Source of the DNA: Candidatus Krumholzibacteriota bacterium
GTDB taxonomy: Bacteria > Krumholzibacteriota > Krumholzibacteriia > Krumholzibacteriales > Krumholzibacteriaceae
DNA length: 18,373 nucleotides
Direction: 5' to 3'
Assembly (NCBI GenBank): GCA_030630165.1
Contig: DAOVNN010000012.1
Location: 1 to 18,373 of the forward strand
Below, one piece after another: positions 12,597 through 18,373 of the stretch; within the stretch, counting starts at the first letter, position 1; each line of letters opens with the position of its first letter. Position numbers and translations under genes: made by a program. The notes below the pieces were generated by a model. That model was not told the origin of the DNA. It did no database searches and saw nothing but the letters and a program-made list of their open reading frames with translations.

Positions 12597-12632
12597 ACAG
12601 CCGGGAGCCGAAAGGCCCCGGCTGTTCTGTGT
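12597..12632 (+). terminator. Terminator after lepB
   Basis: ACAGCCGGG-A-GCC pairs with GGC-CCCGGCTGT (12597-12625) around a GAAA tetraloop with one bulged A, followed by TCTGTGT. The stem is very stable and the loop is ideal; the T-run is poor. It probably closes the long plus-strand run. Confidence 0.65.
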
Positions 12633-12710
12633 CCGGTCGAATCGCGTTGCTGAAGAATAGCGGCCGGTGTACTATCCGTCTGTAGTTATCATCGAGAGAG
12701 AGGACCTGAT

Positions 12711-13466
12711 ATGAATATAGATCTGAATGGCGTGACAGCTCTTGTCACGGGAGGAAGCAGCGGTATCGGTGAAGCGATAGCGACCACTCTGGCAGAGTGC
12801 GGGGCCGTGGTGGGTGTGCATTTTAATACAGGCGGAGATAAGGCCCGGAAAATGGCCGAAGGATTCGATAACGGGTCTCTGGCATTCGGCGCCGATCTTC
12901 TGGACCCTGAAGCCGCGCGGAAGCTGTTTGTAACGGCCGCGGAGACGCTGGGCGGCATCGATCTGCTCGTGAACAACGCCGGCATCTTCATCCCCGCGCA
13001 CCCGGAGAGCGGGCATGGCAACTGGATGAATACGTGGGATAAAACCCTCGCCGTCAATCTTACATCGACCGGCGTACTCTGCAGGGAGGCGATCGAGCAT
13101 TTCAGGGGGCGCGGGGGAAGGATTGTCAACATCGCTTCGAGGGCCGCGTTCAGGGGGGAGACGGCCGAGTATCTCGCTTATGCTGCGTCGAAAGGGGGCA
13201 TGATCTCGCTGAGCCGCTCTATCGCCAGGTCGTTCGGCAAGGAAGGGATCAAGTCGTTCACGATCGCACCCGGTTATGTGCGTACACCGATGACTGAGGA
13301 ATATCTCGAAAAACATGGTGATGAGATGGTGGCCAGCGAACTGGCGCTCGACGAGATGACAGATTCGGATGACATCGCTCCGCTCGTCGCGTTTATCGCC
13401 TCGGGAAAACTCGACCATGCAACGGGGTGTACGATAGATATCAACGGGGGAAGCTACATCCACTGA
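12711..13466 (+). CDS. Short-chain dehydrogenase/reductase (FabG-like), 251 aa
   Basis: Classical SDR with NAD(P)-dependent Rossmann fold: cofactor loop TGGSSGIG (13-20), NNAG (88-91) and the catalytic tetrad Asn116, Ser143, Tyr157, Lys161 (YAASK). PGYVRTPM follows in the substrate loop, and GCTIDINGGSYIH is the usual end. AGAGAGGACC precedes ATG. FabG-like enzymes include 3-oxoacyl-ACP reductases, but no fatty-acid genes are near, so the substrate is open. It stands alone behind the lepB terminator and runs toward the minus-strand YihY gene, with 17 bases between the two stop codons. Confidence 0.93.
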   Translation: MNIDLNGVTALVTGGSSGIGEAIATTLAECGAVVGVHFNTGGDKARKMAEGFDNGSLAFGADLLDPEAARKLFVTAAETLGGIDLLVNNAGIFIPAHPESGHGNWMNTWDKTLAVNLTSTGVLCREAIEHFRGRGGRIVNIASRAAFRGETAEYLAYAASKGGMISLSRSIARSFGKEGIKSFTIAPGYVRTPMTEEYLEKHGDEMVASELALDEMTDSDDIAPLVAFIASGKLDHATGCTIDINGGSYIH

Positions 13467-13483
13467 GGACTCTCTGCCTGGCC

Positions 13484-14818
13484 CTAGATATCCCTGAGAA
13501 GAACATTCTCCGGCGAATTCTCGATCGCGTCGCCGAAAGAGTCCATGATAGCGGTCAGCCTGGCGAACTGCGGCGACTCCTTCACCGGAACGTTGTCGCT
13601 GCCGAGTTTCTCGAGCGTGTCGACTACGCATTTCACGGTAAAGAAGCTGATGTCGCACGCAGGCTGAAAGGCCGAATCCTGTCCCTTTCCCGCTTCCGTC
13701 TTCGAAAAGATACCTTCATCGGCAAGTTCCGAGAGGACCTGCCTGACGGTCCTTACGGGCATTCCGAGATCCTGGCCTATCTCCGCCGCCGTCATCGGCG
13801 CCTGCCCGTCCGAGAAGTTCTTGATCACCCTCCAGGCAATGAGAAGGCCGAGACGCTTCTTGCTGCGCCAGCTGATGTGAAGCGAGTCGATCTCGGACTT
13901 GTACATGCCGACATTCTGTATGGCGAACGATATCTCCGCCCCGACAAGGACTATCAGCCAGCTCATCTGGACCCAGATCAGGAAGAGAGGCAGAGCGGCA
14001 AGGCTTCCGTAGATAGCGTTATTTCTGGATACACCTATCTGGAAGCTGATGTAGATCCACTGGACGAGACGGTAGAGGGTACCGGCCACGACCGCCGCGT
14101 AGAATGCCGACTTGAAGCTGACCTTCGTGTTGGGGAGAACGAGATAGATGAATGTCAGAAGTCCCCATATCAGGAAGAAGGGAAGGATATTGAAGATCAG
14201 CCATGAGAGCGGTCCCTGAGCTTCCCTCAGGGCAGTCGAATCGATGAGGTTCATCAGTTGGGTCGAGATGAACCCGGAGATACTGGTGTAGATGATAAGG
14301 CCGATCACCGTAACTATCAGGATAGCCGTATAGTCGCTGAATTTTCGGACGATACTCCGGTCCCTGTGAATGTTCCAGATATCGTTGAAAGCGGCCTCGA
14401 AGTTCCCGAGCACTTTTATCAGTGTAAACAGCAGGACAATGATACCTACGCCCGCTACGATTCCACCCCGTGTGGTCTCCAGCAGCGAATTGGCGTACTC
14501 GACTATCTTGGCAATCACTGTCTCGTAACCGGGGTAGTTCTTGTAGAGCGCATCCTCGATGAGTTTGTCGAACCCGAATCCCTTTGCTATGCCGAAGATG
14601 ATTGCGACAACGGGTACGATGGAGAGGAGCGAATAGTAGGTGAGGGCAGAGGCCCTCACGTTCAGTTTGTCCTCCTGAAAGCCTTTCAGCGAGAGGACAA
14701 GGATCCTCAGCTGATTGACGAACAGCGCCCGCATCCTCGAAAGGTCCTCGAGACGCAGTCTCCAGATATCAACGGTCAGAAAGGTGATAACTTTCCTGAT
14801 CCTGCTTATCGGATTCAT
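13484..14818 (-). CDS. YihY/BrkB family membrane protein with C-terminal winged helix, 444 aa
   Basis: About six membrane helices in the YihY (virulence factor BrkB) pattern: RASALTYYSLLSIVPVVAIIFGI, then GIIVLLFTLIKVLGNFEAAFNDIW, then VLPNTKVSFKSAFYAAVVAGTLYRLVQWIYI, and YGSLAALPLFLIWVQMSWLIVLVGAEISFA. The last 110 residues, beginning MTAAEIGQDLGMPVRTVRQVLSELADEGIF, look like a winged helix of the type seen in longer YihY proteins. ATG at 14818 has GGGGAG just upstream; the frame could also open at TTG 14845, less likely. Despite older names it is not an RNase BN. Its true role in the envelope is unsettled. Confidence 0.93.
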   Translation of the reverse strand: MNPISRIRKVITFLTVDIWRLRLEDLSRMRALFVNQLRILVLSLKGFQEDKLNVRASALTYYSLLSIVPVVAIIFGIAKGFGFDKLIEDALYKNYPGYETVIAKIVEYANSLLETTRGGIVAGVGIIVLLFTLIKVLGNFEAAFNDIWNIHRDRSIVRKFSDYTAILIVTVIGLIIYTSISGFISTQLMNLIDSTALREAQGPLSWLIFNILPFFLIWGLLTFIYLVLPNTKVSFKSAFYAAVVAGTLYRLVQWIYISFQIGVSRNNAIYGSLAALPLFLIWVQMSWLIVLVGAEISFAIQNVGMYKSEIDSLHISWRSKKRLGLLIAWRVIKNFSDGQAPMTAAEIGQDLGMPVRTVRQVLSELADEGIFSKTEAGKGQDSAFQPACDISFFTVKCVVDTLEKLGSDNVPVKESPQFARLTAIMDSFGDAIENSPENVLLRDI

Positions 14819-14859
14819 CCTTCTCCCCAGGAATACGTAAAACAATCGTTACAGAATGA

Positions 14860-14888
14860 ATCATAGAATGGAAGGGACGTCGTGACAA
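14860..14888 (-). promoter_or_regulatory. Promoter for the YihY-type gene
   Basis: On the minus strand, TTGTCA (14888-14883) and TATGAT (14865-14860) each match the sigma-70 hexamers at five of six positions, with the ideal 17-base spacing. A start near 14853 would give a leader of about 35 bases before ATG at 14818. Confidence 0.6.
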
Positions 14889-14946
14889 GTCGAATGTGCC
14901 GGCCGGGTACCGATATTAATTCTGGAAGCATGACACCGGCCGCCTA

Positions 14947-14987
14947 TATAATCTCAATTCGAGGGATGGGGGATCATTATTCCCCAT
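14947..14987 (+). promoter_or_regulatory. Candidate -10 and small hairpin before the DUF4203-like gene
   Basis: TATAAT at 14947-14952 is a perfect -10 hexamer but lacks a -35. The perfect 6-bp stem ATGGGG/CCCCAT (14966-14971 and 14982-14987) would lie near the start of the transcript's leader. No known riboswitch fold is recognised. Confidence 0.3.
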
Positions 14988-15040
14988 GAAAGCGGACTCA
15001 TCCATGCAACCGCCGCAGCGGCACGGAAGGGAGCCGGGAC

Positions 15041-15652
15041 ATGTTTGAATCACAGCGGGCCTTCGCCATCTTCTCGATAATAGCCGGAGTGATCATCTGT
15101 TTCCGGGGCTATCGCCTTTTCAAGGTGGTCCTCGGTATCGCGGGATTCATTGCCGGCGCGGCGCTCTTCTACCATTTAGGTGCCCAATATACGGCGAATA
15201 TGATTGTTCTCGTGATCCTGACGATCTTCGGCGGGATGATCGGCGCCTCGCTATCGATGGCGTTCTACTATGTCGGGCTCTTTCTGCTCGGCGCACTGGC
15301 CGGATGGCAGATCGGCTTTCTCATGTCAACGGCAATCAACATGGAATTCATCATAATCATCCCGATCGTCGCCGCAGTGATCGCGGGTTTCCTCGCATGT
15401 TTCTTCCAGAAACCGATAATCATAGCTGCGACCGCGCTGATCGGCGCCTGGAGCGTCGTGACAGGCGGCTTCTACTTCTTCGGCACCGGTATCATCCCGA
15501 TCGACCTCTTCAGAGATCCGTTCATGCTGGTCGAGAGCCTTCGCGAGACAAATCCGGTGGTCATACTGGCCTGGATCGTACTGAGCATCGCGGGAATGAT
15601 CTTCCAGTTCAGTTGTCGTGAGCCGGGAATGTCCGGTGCGAAGGGTAAGTAA
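15041..15652 (+). CDS. DUF4203-like (TMEM198/TM7SF3-type) membrane protein, 203 aa
   Basis: Six to seven membrane helices packed almost without loops. The opening IIAGVIICFRGYRLFKVVLGIAGFIAGAALFYHLG is the usual DUF4203 start (hydrophobic helix, short FxGxRLFK turn, next helix). Further Gly-rich helices follow (GGMIGASLSMAFYYVGLFLLGALAGW), and the repeat of small residues continues to IVLSIAGMIFQF. The tail CREPGMSGAKGK is cytoplasmic. Members in eukaryotes are TMEM198/TM7SF3; bacterial ones have no known role. It lies 11 bases before a GNAT gene and likely shares its transcript. Confidence 0.75.
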   Translation: MFESQRAFAIFSIIAGVIICFRGYRLFKVVLGIAGFIAGAALFYHLGAQYTANMIVLVILTIFGGMIGASLSMAFYYVGLFLLGALAGWQIGFLMSTAINMEFIIIIPIVAAVIAGFLACFFQKPIIIAATALIGAWSVVTGGFYFFGTGIIPIDLFRDPFMLVESLRETNPVVILAWIVLSIAGMIFQFSCREPGMSGAKGK

Positions 15653-15663
15653 AGGATGGTCCG

Positions 15664-16173
15664 ATGATCGAACTGAGGCCCGCAACACCCGAGGACCTGC
15701 CCTCGATTACGGATATATACAACGAAGCGATCCTCAACACTGTCGCGACCTTCGACCTCGAGACGAAGAGCGTGGATGACATGCGTCTCTGGCTCGAGAA
15801 GCACGGCGCAGATTACCCCGTAGTGGTATGTACCAGTGAGGCAAAGGTTGTCGGGTATGCTTCGCTCAACGAGTATTCACCAAAGAAAGCTTACGCGGCG
15901 ACCGCCGAGGTATCGGTCTACATCGACCGCGGCAGCAGGGGGAAGGGATACGGACGCATGCTGCTCGGCGCGATAATCGAGGCCGGAGCCGAGAAGGGGA
16001 TCCATTCCATGATCGCGAGGATAACGGAAGGTAACGATATCAGCATACATCTCTTCGAGCGGTTCGATTTTACGCATGTCGGGAGACTCAGGGAGGCAGG
16101 TACCAAGTTCGGGCGGCTGCTCGATGTCGACATTTATCAGAGGACACTGGACGGTCCAGGGAGGAAAGCATGA
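15664..16173 (+). CDS. GNAT N-acetyltransferase, phosphinothricin-acetyltransferase-like, 169 aa
   Basis: Opens IELRPATPEDLPSITDIYNEAI, with ILNTVATFDLETKSVDDM typical of the PAT/MnaT (YncA) branch. VGYASLNEYSPKKAY is the central strand, and AEVSVYIDRGSRGKGYGRMLL holds the acetyl-CoA loop RGKGYG at 92-97. NDISIHLFERFDFTHVGRLREAGTKFGRLLDVDIYQ is the characteristic late segment. Enzymes of this branch acetylate methionine derivatives (sulfoximine, sulfone) or phosphinothricin; a housekeeping amino-acid substrate is more likely here than resistance. The stop overlaps the next start (ATGA at 16170-16173), so the peptidase-like gene is translationally coupled. Confidence 0.94.
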   Translation: MIELRPATPEDLPSITDIYNEAILNTVATFDLETKSVDDMRLWLEKHGADYPVVVCTSEAKVVGYASLNEYSPKKAYAATAEVSVYIDRGSRGKGYGRMLLGAIIEAGAEKGIHSMIARITEGNDISIHLFERFDFTHVGRLREAGTKFGRLLDVDIYQRTLDGPGRKA

Positions 16174-17206
16174 AGAAAAGACTGGCTGCGTTTGTCGTCC
16201 TGACCGCAATGGCGGTCGTCATCGCGGGCGGCTGCGCACAGCAGGTGGAGAAAAGGGACCGGTCCTCTGGCCGGAACTGGAACCGTACGAAACAGGATTC
16301 CTCAAGGTTTCTGATACTCACGAGATCTACTATGAATTCTGCGGCAATCCCGAGGGTACGCCCGTATTCGTTCTCCATGGCGGGCCCGGGGCAGCTTCAT
16401 ATCCGCATTACAGGCGTTTCTTCGATCCGGAGAAATTCCACATCGTCCTGCACGACCAGCGCGGCTGCGGGAAATCGAAACCGTTCCTCGAGCTCGAGGG
16501 CAACACGACATGGGACCTTGTCGAGGATATAGAGAAGTTGCGCGAGCATGCCGGCGCCGGAAAGATCATTCTATTCGGCGGGTCGTGGGGATCGACACTC
16601 GGACTGGCGTACGGGGTGACATATCCGCAGAACGTGGAGGGCATGATACTGAGGGGGATCTTCACCGCGACAAACGCCGAATTCGAGCATTACTACTGCG
16701 GTGGTTCAGAGTATTTCTTCCCTGAGGTCTACAGGTCACTGCAGGCGGTCATGCCGGCCAGATCTCCGTGCATCTCTCCCGAGTACATATACAAGAGCGT
16801 TCTTGAGGGGGACGAGGCGGAGAAGAAGAGATTCAGCATAGCATGGGTCGAGTACGAGGGCGGGATCGCGAGGATGGACCCGCAGTCCGTAGACGGCGAG
16901 AAGTGGTGGAGCACCGAACGGGGCAGGAAGGTGCTGCTCGGACTCGCCGTAATAGAGAATTACTACATGGCTAACAAGTGCTTCCTCGAGGAGGGCGAGC
17001 TGCTTGACAGGGCGCATGTACTTGAGCATGTTCCGGTCACCCTGGTGAACGGCCGGTACGATGTCATATGTCCGCCGCTTTTCGCGTTCAGGCTCCACGA
17101 GAGGCTCCCCTTGTCGAACCTGATCATCACTGAGAGATCGGGGCACTCGATGGGGGAGCCGGAGACCGAGAAGGCCCTGCTCGAAGCGGTGCGTGATTTC
17201 GAGTAG
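16170..17206 (+). pseudogene. Proline iminopeptidase-like lipoprotein, broken by an apparent -1 frameshift
   Basis: The gene starts at 16170 with a lipoprotein signal (MKKRLAAFVVLTAMAVVIAG, then GC), then leaves frame at AAAA 16251-16254. One extra A there would join it to the frame that runs on to 17206. That second frame carries a full alpha/beta hydrolase of the S33 proline iminopeptidase type: LWPELEPYETGFLKVSD, HGGPG (oxyanion loop, 16376-16390), DQRGCGKSKP, nucleophile Ser in GGSWGS (16577-16594), GRYDVICPP (Asp) and RSGHSM (His). All catalytic parts are intact. The downstream frame has no usable start of its own before the conserved N-terminus. A base-calling error in the A-run, a recent mutation, or slippage are all possible. 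Such enzymes release N-terminal Pro; a membrane-anchored form is unusual. Confidence 0.85.
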
Positions 17207-17323
17207 GGGATGGACCGGTACGGGAGAGCAGAGTGATTGACCGTATCGCCGAATCGGCACCCGTCATTCACTTATGATTGGCCGGGCGCCTTTCTATATG
17301 ATATACGGGATAAGACATCAGGC

Positions 17324-18007
17324 ATGAATGAGAGGTCGTCTACGGTGAGCGGTGAATATACAGTCGGTGTGCAGGGGTGGTTTTCCTGCGCGTGGCACGC
17401 GATGATGGCGCGTCCGAACGTGGTCCTCAGGGGGCTTGCCGTCATGCTCCTCTTCGCCCTCGTCAGTCTCGGACTGGGCATGTTGCCCGGAGGGGCCTAC
17501 ATCGGATACATAGTCCAGTTTATGGTCGGCCAGGTTCTTCAGGCCGGCTGGTACCTCTTCTGCCTCAGGCTGGTGCGTGAAGAGGAAGTATCGCCTGCCG
17601 TGATATTCGAGCCGTTCAAGCGGTTCTGGCAGGTCTGGCGAGTCGCGATAGTCGTTCCGCTGCTCACTGCCCTGGGATTGCTCCTGTTCGTAATACCAGG
17701 TCTGTATTTCTGGGCAAGGTTCGGCATGGCGATATTCGCCGCGGTCGACAGGAGACTTAATGTGAACGAAGCGCTTGAATTCAGCTCCAGGATAACGGAA
17801 GGCAACAGGCTGCAGATCCTTCTTCTTCACCTGATGATTGCGGCAATCGGCATAGTCCTGGTGATGCCGAGTGTCCTGGAGATGAATAATCTCGGGATGA
17901 TCACACTGCTCGCGTACGTGTTCATAATGACCCCGCTGGCGGGAACCGCGTACGCTGCCGCATACGACAGCCTCGTCGAAACGAAGGCGGCAGAGGAGGA
18001 GGAATGA
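17324..18007 (+). CDS. Multi-helix membrane protein of unknown function, 227 aa
   Basis: About five to six helices: VVLRGLAVMLLFALVSLGLG, YIGYIVQFMVGQVLQAGWYLFCL, VAIVVPLLTALGLLLFVIPGLYFWARFGMA, LQILLLHLMIAAIGIVLVM and LLAYVFIMTPLAGTAYAAAYDSL. The element IPGLYFWARFGMAIFAAVDRRLNVNEALEFSSRITEGN is typical of the broad DUF975/YciC-like group of small bacterial membrane proteins, in which a conserved Pro-Gly helix is followed by a cytoplasmic SxxLTxGN-like loop. ATG at 17324 is chosen; the frame is open from TTG at 17237, but those residues look random. It ends in EEEE and overlaps the zupT start (ATGA, 18004-18007). Function unknown. Confidence 0.75.
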   Translation: MNERSSTVSGEYTVGVQGWFSCAWHAMMARPNVVLRGLAVMLLFALVSLGLGMLPGGAYIGYIVQFMVGQVLQAGWYLFCLRLVREEEVSPAVIFEPFKRFWQVWRVAIVVPLLTALGLLLFVIPGLYFWARFGMAIFAAVDRRLNVNEALEFSSRITEGNRLQILLLHLMIAAIGIVLVMPSVLEMNNLGMITLLAYVFIMTPLAGTAYAAAYDSLVETKAAEEEE

Positions 18008-18373
18008 ACGGAGACGTAGCGTTCGCCTTTCTGCTGACCGCTCTGGCCGGTCTTTCCACAGGCGTCGGGAGCGCGATCGCGTTTCTGGCGCGTCATACGA
18101 ACAAGAAACTTCTCTGCCTCTCTCTCGGTTTCTCGGCCGGGGTCATGATATACGTATCGATGATAGAGCTCCTCGGGTCGGCGAGGGTCTCATTGATCGC
18201 TGAACTCGGCACGTCGGCGGGCGGCTGGATAACCATAATCTCTTTCTTCGGCGGCATGCTGATCGTAGCCATGATCGACAGGCTCGTCCCCTCCTATGAA
18301 AACCCGCACGAGCTCCATATGCTCGAGGAGCTCTCGGACGAGGCGAGGGAGAGGAATCCAAGGCTCATGCGGA
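18004..18373 (+). CDS. zupT: ZIP family zinc transporter ZupT, N-terminal part (cut by window end)
   Basis: The first 123 residues are very typical of ZupT. Helix 1 has LAGLSTGVGSAIAFLARHTNKK, helix 2 has LCLSLGFSAGVMIYVSMIELL, and helix 3 has WITIISFFGGMLIVAMIDRLVP, followed by SYENPHELHMLEE, the start of the metal-binding cytoplasmic loop. ZupT brings Zn(II) and other divalent metals into the cytoplasm. The metal-site helices 4 and 5 (HNxPE and HEIPE in the family) lie beyond 18373. It begins inside the end of the preceding membrane-protein gene (ATGA), so the two are coupled. No Zur-type operator is visible upstream. Confidence 0.92.
   Translation, partial: MNGDVAFAFLLTALAGLSTGVGSAIAFLARHTNKKLLCLSLGFSAGVMIYVSMIELLGSARVSLIAELGTSAGGWITIISFFGGMLIVAMIDRLVPSYENPHELHMLEELSDEARERNPRLMR

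Noticed and set aside
13427..14866. Long plus-strand frames opposite the YihY-type gene
   Set aside because: Highly charged shadow translations of a clear membrane-protein gene on the minus strand; no ribosome sites or motifs.
16245..16262. Programmed -1 ribosomal frameshift in the peptidase-like gene
   Set aside because: The in-frame codons GAG AAA AGG do not form a standard X-XXY-YYZ slippery site, and no strong pseudoknot is apparent just downstream; error or mutation is simpler.

Overview
The window looks like chromosomal DNA of an uncultured, diderm bacterium. Lipoprotein signals are frequent, there is a probable outer-membrane beta-barrel, and the genes form tight same-strand runs. Arg is often AGG/AGA and Ile often ATA. 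Phylum cannot be fixed from sequence alone; the style (many small lipoproteins, secreted proteins ending in a Trp-Gly motif) reminds me of candidate phyla around the FCB group. That is an impression, not a result.

Region 1 (1-2798) is a gene-cassette array of integron type, with no integrase gene in view. Five copies (the first cut by the window edge) of a 133-141 bp imperfect palindrome alternate with small, A+T-rich, plus-strand genes. Each palindrome starts with a core like GCATAAC and ends with GTTATGC, and inside these cores lies a second pair of complementary arms, the layout of attC sites. Four complete cassettes carry: a 66-residue membrane peptide; two related secreted proteins that share the C-terminal motif HSWGAIK(A/S)IYK; and a BrnT/BrnA toxin-antitoxin pair with its own near-perfect promoter. 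In all four, the first bases are complementary to the bases before the cassette's own next attC, well past the 7-bp core. This is the strongest and least ordinary signal in the window.

Region 2 (2799-4499) is a border zone. A lipoprotein gene sits directly behind the last attC but no attC follows it. Then come a hairpin-rich gap, a second lipoprotein gene, a strong hairpin with a T-run reading on the minus strand, and about 320 bases with no convincing gene.

Region 3 (4500-12625) is a long plus-strand run: beta-barrel protein, zinc-knuckle protein, GyrI-like protein, membrane protein, two GNAT acetyltransferases, a zinc-ribbon RDD membrane protein, four lipoproteins (two of them paralogues, one AMIN-like), a carboxymuconolactone decarboxylase-like protein, and signal peptidase I, closed by a hairpin terminator. 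Several genes overlap or nearly touch, so translational coupling is likely.

Region 4 (12626-18373) has an SDR oxidoreductase gene converging on a minus-strand YihY/BrkB-type membrane protein gene that has a good promoter. A plus-strand run follows: DUF4203-like membrane protein, GNAT acetyltransferase, a proline iminopeptidase-like lipoprotein broken by an apparent one-base frameshift, a membrane protein, and the start of a ZupT-type ZIP metal transporter cut by the window end.
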